A stretch of DNA of 64,000 bases from assembly GCA_002292285.1 (NCBI GenBank), contig DBBP01000008.1, positions 633,876 to 697,875 of the forward strand. Reading direction: 5' to 3'. This DNA comes from Proteobacteria bacterium UBA981 (GTDB lineage: Bacteria > Pseudomonadota > Gammaproteobacteria > Ga0077536). Made by a program: the position numbers and the translations under genes. This document shows positions 27,104 to 35,860 of the stretch, one piece after another. Under the pieces are notes generated by a model, which saw nothing but the letters and a program-made list of their open reading frames with translations, had not been told where the DNA came from and did no database searches. How positions within the stretch are numbered: position 1 is the first letter of the stretch; each line of letters starts with the position of its first letter.

Positions 27104-27895
27104 CTACCAGTTGTTGCGCAGTTCGCGCAGCTTCAAAAATACCGTTTTCGGGTCGGGGGTCTCGGGCAAATCGGGAAAAGATTCACGCAAGGCCTTAATC
27201 ACTGAGGGACTCTGCAGTCGGAAAAACGTATTAATTTCTTTTTCCATCGCTAGTGTGGAGACCAGCGCGTCGTTCAAATCCTGCTCACCAACGTCGTCGA
27301 GCAACGCTTTGGCGTGCGCGTTGTCCGGCTCGCGATCGAGCGTAAAGCCCAGATTGTTCGCCATATAGTCATGGCCCGGATAAATCAGCGTGTTATCCGG
27401 CAACTTGCTTAATTGGGACACGAAAGTGTCGTAAAGCTCAGCCGGATGACCGCCGTGATGACAATTACCGGCCCCGGCGTTAAATAAAGTGTCACCGCAA
27501 AATAGCGCTGGCACGTCGGTGTGCGAGCGCAGGCACACGTGGCTCATGGTGTGGCCGGGCGTGTCGAGCGCTTCGAGCTCAACTGTGCTGCCGATTTTGA
27601 TCACGTCGCCGGCATTGAGACCGCGATCCATGCCCTCAATCGCGTCTTTTGCGTTCGCATGTGCCAGGATTTTGGCACCCGTCGCTTTCACTACCGCGTC
27701 GTTACCACCGGTGTGATCGAAATGTTCGTGGGTATTGAGAATCTGGGTGATACTCCACCCTTTGCGCTTAGCCGTGGCCAGGCATTTTTCGTGATCAAGC
27801 GGATCCACCGCCATGGCCTCCCCGCTGGTCTCGCAAACGATCAGATAGTTGAAGTTACGGTAGGCGTTACCGGTCCAGATTTGCTCGACATGCAT
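27104..27895 (-). CDS. hydroxyacylglutathione hydrolase-like metallo-beta-lactamase-fold protein
   Basis: The 263-residue protein contains THEHFDHTGGN, the dinuclear metal site of glyoxalase II, then LDTPGHTMSHVCLR, LFCGDTLFNAGAGNCHHGG and YPGHDYMANNL. This follows the GloB order, and the length is right. It would release glutathione from lactoylglutathione or another thioester. A C-terminal LQSPSVIKALRE fits the substrate-binding helices. It leads a pair with the amidohydrolase and is divergent from an alpha/beta hydrolase. Confidence 0.92.
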   Translation of the reverse strand: MHVEQIWTGNAYRNFNYLIVCETSGEAMAVDPLDHEKCLATAKRKGWSITQILNTHEHFDHTGGNDAVVKATGAKILAHANAKDAIEGMDRGLNAGDVIKIGSTVELEALDTPGHTMSHVCLRSHTDVPALFCGDTLFNAGAGNCHHGGHPAELYDTFVSQLSKLPDNTLIYPGHDYMANNLGFTLDREPDNAHAKALLDDVGEQDLNDALVSTLAMEKEINTFFRLQSPSVIKALRESFPDLPETPDPKTVFLKLRELRNNW

Positions 27896-27975
27896 CCACT
27901 CTCTCCTCGCCCCTGCCGCGCGAAAACACGCGCTGCAAGGCTACCATGGAATAGCTGAGCGTAAGCAATGCCCAC

Positions 27976-28020
27976 TTGACGTCAATCGTTGTTGACCGAC
28001 AATGTAGGGCTGGATAGAAA
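27976..28020 (+). promoter_or_regulatory. predicted sigma-70 promoter with palindrome
   Basis: TTGACC at 27992-27997 and TAGAAA at 28015-28020 are 17 bp apart, just ahead of the hydrolase start at 28039. A perfect palindrome TTGACGTCAA at 27976-27985 lies directly upstream and could bind a regulator shared with the divergent glyoxalase II-like gene. The -10 matches four of six positions. Confidence 0.45.
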
Positions 28021-28038
28021 ACAGACAGTAGGCACCAT

Positions 28039-28989
28039 ATGAGCGCGGGCGAAAGACTACCTGGAACACCTGATCCGATGCACCGTTGGGAAGGCGTCGG
28101 CGGCACCATGATCGCGGGCGATAGCTGGGGCGACCCGGACGGTCCACTAATCGTTTTGCAACACGGCGGCGGACAGACCCGTCATGCCTGGAAAAGCGCT
28201 GGCGAGACCCTTGGTGCCGCAGGCTATTACGCGGTAGCCATCGATGCGCGCGGACATGGCGATTCTGATTGGGCCGAAGACGGTGTTTATGGCCAGGACG
28301 TTAACGTCGAAGACCTCGTATGTGTACTCAAACAGTTGGGCGGCAAACGGCCGGTATTAGTCGGCGCGTCGATGGGCGGCGGGACGAGTCTGGTCGCGAT
28401 CGGCGAAGACCACGTCGATGCCACCGCACTGGTGATGGTTGATATCGCCCCACAAATCGAACCGGAAGGCGTTAAGAAAATTGGCGACTTCATGAACTTC
28501 AAGCCTGAAGGTTTTGATTCGCTGGAAGAAGTCGCGGATGCGATTGCAGCCTACCAGCCACATCGCGAACGACCGAAGGATTTGTCAGGGCTCGGGAAAA
28601 ATCTGCGTCTGGCACCGAATGGAAAATATCGCTGGCATTGGGACCCCCGCTTCATGGTGCTCCGGCGCGACATGAACAAACGTACGGAACGGCTTATCGC
28701 GTGCGCCGAGGCAGTCAAATTACCGACCTTGCTGGTTCGGGGTGGCTTGTCCGACGTGTTAAGCGAAGCCGGTGCCGCGCACTTTCAAACGCTTTGTCCG
28801 CACACCGAGTACGTCAATATCACGGGCGCCGGCCACATGGTTGCAGGTGATCGCAACGATGTCTTCGGTAATGCGGTGATTGAGTTTCTCGGCCGCACGG
28901 TGCCGATCGACGGCAAGCCTGTACAACCGGCGCACGATCCGCACCCCCATCACGAAGGACCGCCAGGGGACATCGTTGACGTTCCATAG
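28039..28989 (+). CDS. alpha/beta hydrolase
   Basis: The 316-residue protein has LQHGGGQTRHAWKSAGETL as oxyanion region, the nucleophile elbow GASMGG with Ser111, and TGAGHMVAGDRNDVF with the histidine. The C-terminal tail from about 295 is rich in His and Pro (HDPHPHHEGPPGD) and could bind metal or be disordered. It resembles esterases and lactone or C-C hydrolases of catabolic pathways. It stands alone between a promoter region and an SDR. Confidence 0.9.
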   Translation: MSAGERLPGTPDPMHRWEGVGGTMIAGDSWGDPDGPLIVLQHGGGQTRHAWKSAGETLGAAGYYAVAIDARGHGDSDWAEDGVYGQDVNVEDLVCVLKQLGGKRPVLVGASMGGGTSLVAIGEDHVDATALVMVDIAPQIEPEGVKKIGDFMNFKPEGFDSLEEVADAIAAYQPHRERPKDLSGLGKNLRLAPNGKYRWHWDPRFMVLRRDMNKRTERLIACAEAVKLPTLLVRGGLSDVLSEAGAAHFQTLCPHTEYVNITGAGHMVAGDRNDVFGNAVIEFLGRTVPIDGKPVQPAHDPHPHHEGPPGDIVDVP

Positions 28990-29092
28990 CATCGCTGTTG
29001 CCATTACGCCCTAATCAGCGCATCAGGGCTAACAACGCCGAGCAGTGCAAGAAGATTGTTGTCTGGTCGGCCGCCACAGGAGTGAAGAATCC

Positions 29093-29809
29093 ATGTCACT
29101 TGCCAACCAAACCGTCGTCGTACTGGGCGGGAGTTCTGGCATTGGCCTTGCCACGGCAACTGCCGCATGCGCTGAGGGCGCGCACGTCATCATCACCGGG
29201 CGTAGTCCAGAGCGACTGGCCGTTGCGGCGGCGACTTTCGACGCGGAGATTCGAACGGTCGTGCTCGACGTCAACGACGAACCCGGCACTGCAGCGTTGT
29301 TCGCAGATCTTAGCGATGTCGACCATGTCTTTATTACTGCCGGCGCCCTCGTGCTCGACGCGCAACTCGCACCTGCCAGCGACGCGTTGCGCCCGGCGCT
29401 CGACACGCGCTTTTGGGGTGCGCTGTTTGCGGCCAAGTACGCGGCTGGCAAGATTCGCGCCGGCGGATCCATTACCTTTATGTCCGGAACAGCCGGAATG
29501 CGGCCGCTCCCCGGGGCCTCGGTTGGCTCGGCGTCCTGCGGTGCGGTAGACGCACTCGCACGGGCACTGGCGCTCGATTTGGCGCCAGTGCGGGTGAACA
29601 GCATCGCGCCCGGCTACGTCGATACGTCGCTGCTTGATGGGCTACTCGGTGACCAGCGCGACGCCGTGCTGGCCGAAGCCGCCGCGCGGTTGCCGGCAAA
29701 GCGCATCGGGCGCCCGCAGGAAATCGCCGACGGGGTAATGTTTATGATGAAAAATGAGTACGTCACCGGAATCACACTTGTGATCGACGGCGGCGGCCTG
29801 CTCGTCTGA
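29093..29809 (+). CDS. SDR family protein without the YxxxK pair
   Basis: The 238-residue SDR has GGSSGIGLATATA for cofactor binding, ITAGALVLD, and the C-terminal TGITLVIDGGGLLV. The region that should hold YxxxK reads PLPGASVGSASCGAVDALAR, so the catalytic Tyr and Lys are missing. SDR branches with this loss are known. The start at 29093 follows GGAG. It lies 11 bp before the Rieske gene and may be co-transcribed with it and the PQQ dehydrogenase. Confidence 0.9.
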   Translation: MSLANQTVVVLGGSSGIGLATATAACAEGAHVIITGRSPERLAVAAATFDAEIRTVVLDVNDEPGTAALFADLSDVDHVFITAGALVLDAQLAPASDALRPALDTRFWGALFAAKYAAGKIRAGGSITFMSGTAGMRPLPGASVGSASCGAVDALARALALDLAPVRVNSIAPGYVDTSLLDGLLGDQRDAVLAEAAARLPAKRIGRPQEIADGVMFMMKNEYVTGITLVIDGGGLLV

Positions 29810-29820
29810 CTGGAATCTGT

Positions 29821-30405
29821 ATGTCAAAAGAACCTGAACAACCCGAACCAAGTCGCGGTCGCCGCGCCCTGTTGCGCGGCGCGGTGTTACTTGCCAGCGG
29901 ACTCGCAACCGGACCACTGGCAGCCAAGAAAACCGATGCCCGCAAGTTACCGGCGCAAGCAGGCGACGAGTTGTGTTTCCCGTCCTGGGAGCACGACGGC
30001 CGCATGCTGCTCGCCGGCGAAATTGAAATCGGCGCAACACCGCTGCTCGTCTACCCACGAGATCCGGCCACAGGTGTCGTGCGTGAGCGTTCGCGTTTGA
30101 ATCAGATCCTGGTCATGCGCTTTGCCCCGGAAGATTTAACCGAGAGCATGCGGCCGCTGTCGGCCGACGGTGTTCTCGCCTATTCGGGTCTGTGTACCCA
30201 CACCGCGTGCGGTGTCTCGGAATGGAAGAGCGACGAGAAGCACTTACTCTGCCCATGCCACGGCTCGGAATTTGATCCGCTACAAAAAGGTAAACGGATT
30301 ACCGGCCCGGCGCCGCGCTCATTGCCGGGCCTGCCCATCGCGAGCCGCGGCGAACATCTGGTGATAGCCGGCCCTTTTACGAGCAAAGTCGGCGCCAACG
30401 CCTGA
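29821..30405 (+). CDS. exported Rieske [2Fe-2S] protein
   Basis: The 194-residue protein has a basic SRGRRALLRG segment and a hydrophobic stretch near residues 11-35, suggesting Tat export with folded cluster. The cluster ligands are C125-T-H127 and C144-P-C-H147, and C130/C146 could form the disulfide of high-potential Rieske proteins. It lies 11 bp ahead of the PQQ dehydrogenase gene. It may be that enzyme's electron acceptor in place of a cytochrome, which is inference. Confidence 0.88.
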   Translation: MSKEPEQPEPSRGRRALLRGAVLLASGLATGPLAAKKTDARKLPAQAGDELCFPSWEHDGRMLLAGEIEIGATPLLVYPRDPATGVVRERSRLNQILVMRFAPEDLTESMRPLSADGVLAYSGLCTHTACGVSEWKSDEKHLLCPCHGSEFDPLQKGKRITGPAPRSLPGLPIASRGEHLVIAGPFTSKVGANA

Positions 30406-30416
30406 CAGGTATCTAC

Positions 30417-32150
30417 ATGAACAGCATGAAAATAACTCTGATTGAAGCGGCATGTCTGCTCGGCCTGCTCGCATTGGCATTACCAGGCTACGCTGAAGCT
30501 CCCGCTTACAACGCCGTGACCGACGCGCGTCTGAGGGCGCCCGAAGACCACAACTGGCTGCAGTACCGGCGCACCTACGATAGTTGGGGCTACAGTCCGC
30601 TCAAGCAAATCACTGCCGCCAACGTGAGCAAGCTGCGCGCCGCCTGGACGTTCTCGACCGGAGTGGTCGAAGCACATCAATCGCCCCCCATCGTGAACGA
30701 CGGCATGATGTTCATCACCACACCACGCAATCAAGTTATCGCGCTCGATGCGCGCAGCGGTGAGCAACTGTGGCGCTACGCCCGTGAGTTGCCAGATGAT
30801 CTTTTTCAACTTCACCCAACCAACCGTGGTGTGGCCTTGTACGGCGATCGCCTTTATCTCGCGACCGTCGACGCCTACCTGGTCGCACTCGATGCGCGCA
30901 CCGGCGAAGTCATATGGGAAGCTGAGGTCGAAGACTACCTCGCCGGTTATTACATGACGCTTGCCCCGCAAGCCATCAAGGGCAAGATTATCGTCGGTAT
31001 GTCGGGCGGCGAATTCGGTATTCGCGGATTCATTCAGGCGTTCGACGCCACCAGCGGCGAGTCCGTCTGGAAGACCTCGATGGTGCCCGGTCCCGGTGAA
31101 GCTGGCCATGAGACCTGGAATGAGGACGACTGGAAGCGTGGTGGTGTGTCTGTCTGGGTGACCGGTAGCTATGACCCGGAAACGAATCTGACCTACTGGG
31201 GAACCGGTAACGCGGGACCGTGGATGGCCGATCAACGCCCTGGCGACAATCTGTACGCCACATCCGTCGTCGCGCTCGACGCGGACACCGGCAAAATCGA
31301 AAGCCATCACCAATACCATTGGAGCGACGCCTGGGATTGGGACGAAGTCTCAGCACCCATCCTGCTCGACGTCACACGTAACGGACGCGCGCTTAAAGGG
31401 ATGATTCATGCCGGTCGCGATGGTTATCTGTGGCTGCTTGAACGGGACAAAAAGGACATTCGCTTCGTCGATGCGGTGCCCTACGTGCATCAGAATGTGT
31501 TTACCGGCATTGACCCGGAATCCGGCCGGCCAACTTACGACCCAACGCGCATCCCGCGCACTGGCGCACGTACGGAATTCTGCCCGAGCATCTGGGGCGG
31601 TAAAGACTGGCCACCGTCGGCGTATAACCCGGACACGGGTTTGCTGTATATCCCAGCCAATGAGAATCTGTGCAGTGCGATTAGCGGCGAACCGGCCAAG
31701 TACCGCCGCGGCGAACTGTATATGGGTGCCAAGCTAGCGGAGGTCGAAGTGTTTCCGACCGAAGCGGCCAAGGATCACGTCGGTGAGCTTCAGGCGTGGA
31801 ATATGGCCACCGGTGAGAAAGCCTGGACGGTACCGTTCAAATCGCACAACTGGGGGCCAGTCCTCACCACCGCTGGTAATCTGATTTTCTCTGGCGGCAC
31901 CAACGATCGTTTATTCCGCGCCTTCGATGCCACCACCGGCAAAATCCTTTGGCAGCAAAAAACCAACTCAGGCGTCGTGGGCGTGCCAGTCAGTTACGCC
32001 ATCGACGGCAAACAATACGTTGCGGTTCAGTCTGGCTGGGGTGTTGATGCGCAACGCAAACAGGACTTCCTCAACAAACACTGGGGCACGAGTACGCAGG
32101 TGCCGCAGGGGGGAGTGTTGTGGGTGTTCGAACTACCGGACGCCCCCTAG
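30417..32150 (+). CDS. PQQ-dependent alcohol dehydrogenase, lanthanide-type signature
   Basis: The 577-residue protein has a Sec signal (LLGLLALALPGYAEA) and the eight-bladed quinoprotein propeller with repeats such as VIALDARSGEQLWRY. The metal ligands fit: E199 in SGGEFGIRG, N265 in WGTGNAGPW and D288, the catalytic base, in ALDADTG. D290, two residues later, is the extra Asp used to predict lanthanide instead of calcium. The vicinal cysteine pair above PQQ is absent: the region reads FQLHPTNRG. No heme site is present, so it needs a separate acceptor. It is periplasmic and follows SDR and Rieske genes closely. Confidence 0.92.
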   Translation: MNSMKITLIEAACLLGLLALALPGYAEAPAYNAVTDARLRAPEDHNWLQYRRTYDSWGYSPLKQITAANVSKLRAAWTFSTGVVEAHQSPPIVNDGMMFITTPRNQVIALDARSGEQLWRYARELPDDLFQLHPTNRGVALYGDRLYLATVDAYLVALDARTGEVIWEAEVEDYLAGYYMTLAPQAIKGKIIVGMSGGEFGIRGFIQAFDATSGESVWKTSMVPGPGEAGHETWNEDDWKRGGVSVWVTGSYDPETNLTYWGTGNAGPWMADQRPGDNLYATSVVALDADTGKIESHHQYHWSDAWDWDEVSAPILLDVTRNGRALKGMIHAGRDGYLWLLERDKKDIRFVDAVPYVHQNVFTGIDPESGRPTYDPTRIPRTGARTEFCPSIWGGKDWPPSAYNPDTGLLYIPANENLCSAISGEPAKYRRGELYMGAKLAEVEVFPTEAAKDHVGELQAWNMATGEKAWTVPFKSHNWGPVLTTAGNLIFSGGTNDRLFRAFDATTGKILWQQKTNSGVVGVPVSYAIDGKQYVAVQSGWGVDAQRKQDFLNKHWGTSTQVPQGGVLWVFELPDAP

Positions 32151-32290
32151 CAGGCTGTTGAAAAACTACTGCGGCGCCCGTCTGCGGCGTCGCGTGCTCG
32201 CTCACTCCTGGCCTATCTCATGATATGTCTCGTCGTTCGCTGCGCGGCTCCTTGCAGCCGGGCATCCTCGCTACGTTTTTCAACACCCTG
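32151..32290. mobile_element. MITE-like element with 16 bp terminal inverted repeats
   Basis: CAGGCTGTTGAAAAAC at 32151-32166 matches the complement of 32275-32290 at 15 of 16 positions. The 140 bp between hold no gene. The element begins right after the TAG of the PQQ gene. Its inner part contains the 94 bp unit repeated at 32333. It may double as a transcription terminator between convergent genes. Confidence 0.65.
32187..32280. repeat. 94 bp direct repeat, copy 1
   Basis: This unit lies inside the MITE-like element and is nearly identical to 32333-32425, differing at only a few positions, such as ATATGT versus ATAGGT and GCTGCG versus GCTACG. Confidence 0.9.
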
Positions 32291-32332
32291 CTGCGCAGGC
32301 TTGAGTAGAACGACTGCCACGAACGGTCGCAC

Positions 32333-32425
32333 GCGTCGCGTGCTCGCTCACTCCTCGCCTATCTCATGATAGGTCTCGTCGTTCGCTACGCGGCTCCTTG
32401 CAGCCGGGCATCCTCGCTACGTTTT
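32333..32425. repeat. 94 bp direct repeat, copy 2 (no terminal repeats)
   Basis: A near copy of 32187-32280 without the terminal inverted repeats. It contains the perfect hairpin CCTATC-TCAT-GATAGG, which copy 1 has lost by point changes. It sits 14 bp before the stop of the convergent glutamine-synthetase-like gene. Confidence 0.9.
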
Positions 32426-32439
32426 CCAGAGACCCTCGC

Positions 32440-33747
32440 TTAGCAGTCGAGGGTGTGATCGCGCTCCCACTGGCTCAACGCGCCGGCGTAATCGGCCCAC
32501 TCTGCCATTTTGAGTTTCACGAATGACGCGACCACGTCCTCGCCCAACGCCGCCGCGACGACCTTGTTTTTCTCGAGCAGACGCAATGCATCAAGCAGGT
32601 TTGCCGGCAATCTCGGTGCCGAACGTACTTTGTGCCCCTCTGTGTACATGTTGATGTGCAATGGCTTGCCGGGATCCCGCTGGTTGTTAATGCCATCAAG
32701 GCCGGCGGCAAGAATGCCGGCCTGACCGAGATACGGATTAACCGCACCATCAAGCAAGCGCAGTTCGAAGCGTCCCTGGTCCGGGACTCGAATCATGTGT
32801 GTGCGGTTGTTGCCGCCATAGGTCACCGCATTCGGCGACCATGTCGCACCCGAAGAGGTCACCGGCGCGTTCAATCGCTTATAGCTGTTGACGGTCGGAT
32901 TGAACATCGCACACAAGCCTGTCGCGCTGTGCAAAATGCCGCCGAGGAACTGATAAGCGAGCGGCGACAAACCAAGTTCGTCGCTGGTCTTTAAGAACAA
33001 GTTCTTCTTGCCGGTCTTATCCCACAACGACACATGGGTATGGCAGCCATTGCCGGTCAGGTGGGCAAAGGGTTTGGGCATAAACGTGGCGCGCAGACCG
33101 TGTTGTTCTGCAATTGTTTTCGCCATGTACTTGAAGAACACGTGCCGGTCGGCAGTAACCAGCGCATCGTCGTAGTCCCAATTCATTTCAAACTGACCGT
33201 TGGCGTCCTCGTGATCGTTTTGATAAGGCCCCCAACCAAGCGCCTGCATGGCGTCGCAAATTTCCCGAATTACCGGAAAGCGGCGCATCAGTGCCTGCTG
33301 GTCGTAACACGGTTTGCCCTGGCGGTCAGAGGGGTCGGAAATGTCGCTGCCGTCCTCGTTGATCAGAAAGTATTCGCATTCGACGCCAGTTTTCATGCAA
33401 TAGCCGGCCGCTTTAGCAGCCGCGATCTGGCGCTTCAAAATGACCCGCGGCGAGGCCTCGACTTCTGCGCCGTTCATCCACAGATCGGCAGCCAACCAGC
33501 CGATCTCAGGGTTCCACGGCAACTGAATGAGACTATCCGGGTCGGGGACGCCGAACATATCCGGATCCGCCGGCGTCATGTCAAGCCAGGCCGCGAAACC
33601 AGCAAACCCGGCACCGTCCTTTTGCATACCTTTGATTGCGCTCGCCGGTACGAGCTTCGCGCGCAAGGTACCGAACATATCGACAAAGCTGATCAGGAAA
33701 TACTTAATACCGGATTTCTTCGCGACCTGACTGAGATCAACGGCCAT
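32440..33747 (-). CDS. glnT: type III glutamate-ammonia ligase / gamma-glutamylmethylamide synthetase-like
   Basis: The 435-residue protein belongs to the GlnT/GmaS branch of glutamine synthetases: KYFLISFVDMFGTLRAKLVP, GAGFAGFAAWLDMTPADPDM, GVECEYFLI, the GNGCHTHVSLWD metal/glutamate site and GGNNRTHMIRVP. Members ligate glutamate to ammonia or methylamine. It follows glxBCD-like genes, the set that with gmaS makes the N-methylglutamate pathway in methylotrophs. No mgdABCD dehydrogenase genes are in the window, so ammonia or another amine remains possible. Confidence 0.88.
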   Translation of the reverse strand: MAVDLSQVAKKSGIKYFLISFVDMFGTLRAKLVPASAIKGMQKDGAGFAGFAAWLDMTPADPDMFGVPDPDSLIQLPWNPEIGWLAADLWMNGAEVEASPRVILKRQIAAAKAAGYCMKTGVECEYFLINEDGSDISDPSDRQGKPCYDQQALMRRFPVIREICDAMQALGWGPYQNDHEDANGQFEMNWDYDDALVTADRHVFFKYMAKTIAEQHGLRATFMPKPFAHLTGNGCHTHVSLWDKTGKKNLFLKTSDELGLSPLAYQFLGGILHSATGLCAMFNPTVNSYKRLNAPVTSSGATWSPNAVTYGGNNRTHMIRVPDQGRFELRLLDGAVNPYLGQAGILAAGLDGINNQRDPGKPLHINMYTEGHKVRSAPRLPANLLDALRLLEKNKVVAAALGEDVVASFVKLKMAEWADYAGALSQWERDHTLDC

Positions 33748-33816
33748 AGTGTCACCCCTGTTTGAATGCGCTGTTACGCAATTGAATTATTGAATTGCAG
33801 TCTGCTGCCACCGTGC

Positions 33817-35181
33817 TCAGAACTTGCTGTGGCCCGGGATCCAATCCGTGCCGGCCAGCGGCACACGCGCCATTGCGGCAGCCTCGATAGTGAGCGCAAC
33901 CAGGTCTTCAGGCTCAAGGTTATGTACGTGACTTTTGCCGTTCGCGCGCGCCAGCGTTTGTGTCTCCAACGTCAGCACGTTGAGATAGTTCGCCAGCCGG
34001 CGACCACCAAGCACCGGGTCCAGACGCGCGGCCAATGCCTCATCCTGCGTAGAGATCCCCATCGGATCCCGTCCCTCGTGCCAGGCGTCGTAGTAGCCAG
34101 CCGATGATCCGATCGCATTGTAGGCCTGCTCAGATTCAGGACTGTTGTCACCCAACGCAATCATCGCCGCAGCACCAATCGATACTGCGTCAGCGCCCAT
34201 CGCGAGTGCTTTGGCGACATCCGCGCCGCTGCGAATACCGCCCGACACCACGAGCTGAACTTTGCGATGCATGTCGAGTTCGCGCAGCGCGTCCACCGCC
34301 TGACGCAATGCCGGTAAAGTCGGAATGCCGACGTGCTCGATAAACACATCCTGTGTAGCTGCAGTGCCGCCCTGCATCCCATCGAGCACAATCACATCCG
34401 CACCCGCTTTGACCGCCAGGGCGGTATCAAAATAGGTGCGCGCTGCACCAATTTTGATAAAGATTGGCTTCTCCCAATTCGTGATTTCTCGCAGTTCCTG
34501 AATCTTGATTTTGAGGTCGTCCGGACCGGTCCAATCCGGATGCCGACACGCACTGCGTTGGTCGATGCCCTCTGGCAGATCACGCATGCCCGCCACGCGC
34601 TCGCTGATCTTCTGCCCGAGCAACATGCCACCACCACCGGGTTTCGCACCCTGCCCAACCACCACTTCGATGGCGTCTGCCCGACGCAAGTCATCCGGGT
34701 TCATGCCATAACGCGAAGGCAGCAGTTGATAAACCAGTAACTGTGAATGGCCGCGTTCTTCATCGGTCATGCCGCCATCACCGGTAGTGGTACTAGTGCC
34801 CGCCAAACTTGCGCCGCGCCCCAGCGCTTCTTTCGCTGCGCCCGACAACGCACCAAAACTCATACCGGCAATCGTGATCGGGATTTTGAGGTGCAACGGC
34901 TTCGAGGCAAATCGCGTGCCGAGCGTGACATCGGTCGCACATTTTTCCCGGTAACCTTCCAGCGGATAGCGCGACATGCTCGCACCCAGAAACAACAAAT
35001 CATCAAAATTGGGGACGCTACGTTTAGCGCCACCACCGCGTATGGCATAAATGCCAGTCTCCGCAGCACGCTGGATCTCAGCGATCACATTACGCGGGAA
35101 AGTTGCTGACTCGCGTAGCCGCGAGCGCCGCTCGTCGGCGTCTACTCGATCGTTGCCGTCGTCTCCAGGCTTAGTAGGCAT
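33817..35181 (-). CDS. FMN-binding glutamate synthase-type protein (GlxD/MgsC-like)
   Basis: From the ATG at 35181 (454 residues) the protein matches the central FMN domain of glutamate synthase: PITIAGMSFGALSGAAKEAL, TSTTTGDGGMTDEERG, VGQGAKPGGGGMLLG, KIGAARTYFDTALAVKAGADV and VVSGGIRSGADVAKALAMGA. The open frame to 35448 overlaps the glxC gene and is not used. It is the catalytic part of a three-subunit synthase whose other subunits are the next two upstream genes. Its start overlaps the glxC stop by 11 bp. Confidence 0.9.
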   Translation of the reverse strand: MPTKPGDDGNDRVDADERRSRLRESATFPRNVIAEIQRAAETGIYAIRGGGAKRSVPNFDDLLFLGASMSRYPLEGYREKCATDVTLGTRFASKPLHLKIPITIAGMSFGALSGAAKEALGRGASLAGTSTTTGDGGMTDEERGHSQLLVYQLLPSRYGMNPDDLRRADAIEVVVGQGAKPGGGGMLLGQKISERVAGMRDLPEGIDQRSACRHPDWTGPDDLKIKIQELREITNWEKPIFIKIGAARTYFDTALAVKAGADVIVLDGMQGGTAATQDVFIEHVGIPTLPALRQAVDALRELDMHRKVQLVVSGGIRSGADVAKALAMGADAVSIGAAAMIALGDNSPESEQAYNAIGSSAGYYDAWHEGRDPMGISTQDEALAARLDPVLGGRRLANYLNVLTLETQTLARANGKSHVHNLEPEDLVALTIEAAAMARVPLAGTDWIPGHSKF

Positions 35182-35860
35182 GCGCGTTATCCACCTTGAA
35201 ATGATAAAGCTCGCGGGCTGAGCCGTAACGACGAAAGTCACCCACATCGACGCCGACCGCACCGGCGTTGGTGAGCAGTTGTGCGAGTTCGTCTCGATGT
35301 ATCTGTTCCAGGGGTTGCTCGACGCAGTCCGCGCCGAGACTGGCAACCTCGCCACGGACGTAAATCCGTGCCTCATAAATCGAATCGCCAAGCGCATCGC
35401 CGGCATCACCACACACCACCAGCCGCCCCGACTGCGCCATAAAAGCACTCATGTGACCAATCGAGCCGTGCACGACGATATCCACACCTTTCATGGAAAT
35501 TCCGCAGCGCGAGCTCGCGCTACCCTCCACCACCAGCAGGCCACCATGGGCAGTGGCACCCGCATACTGCGACGCATTGCCCTTGATCCGTACCTGCCCG
35601 GACATCATATTTTCAGCCACTCCCGGGCCCGCGTTGCCGGTAATTGTGACGTTTGCCCGTTGATTCATGCCGGCGCAGTAGTAACCGACGTGACCGTCAA
35701 TCGTCACGTCGACGTCACCATCCAGTCCAACTGCGAGCGTATGACCGCCACCGGGATTGTGGACTGTCCAGTTTTGTTTCGGCGTCACCTTGCTCGCGGC
35801 CTGAAGGGCGCTATTCAACTCGCGTGTTGTCGCAGTGGCGAGATCGATCGTGTGACTCAT
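35171..35860 (-). CDS. GXGXG-domain protein (GlxC/MgsB-like)
   Basis: The 229-residue protein is a right-handed beta-helix of the glutamate synthase C-terminal type, with repeated VTIDGHVGYYCAGMNQRANVT-like glycine steps (split here: GDVDVTIDG, ANVTITGNAGPGVAEN, GQVRIKGNASQYAG, VDIVVHGSIGHMSAF). It is structural and connects the amidotransferase and FMN subunits. It overlaps the glxB stop by four bases and the glxD start by 11, so the three are translated together. Confidence 0.9.
   Translation of the reverse strand: MSHTIDLATATTRELNSALQAASKVTPKQNWTVHNPGGGHTLAVGLDGDVDVTIDGHVGYYCAGMNQRANVTITGNAGPGVAENMMSGQVRIKGNASQYAGATAHGGLLVVEGSASSRCGISMKGVDIVVHGSIGHMSAFMAQSGRLVVCGDAGDALGDSIYEARIYVRGEVASLGADCVEQPLEQIHRDELAQLLTNAGAVGVDVGDFRRYGSARELYHFKVDNAHAY

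Noticed and set aside
30480..31319. 279-residue antisense frame inside the PQQ dehydrogenase
   Set aside because: Mirror of a real coding region in GC-rich DNA; no ribosome site or domain.
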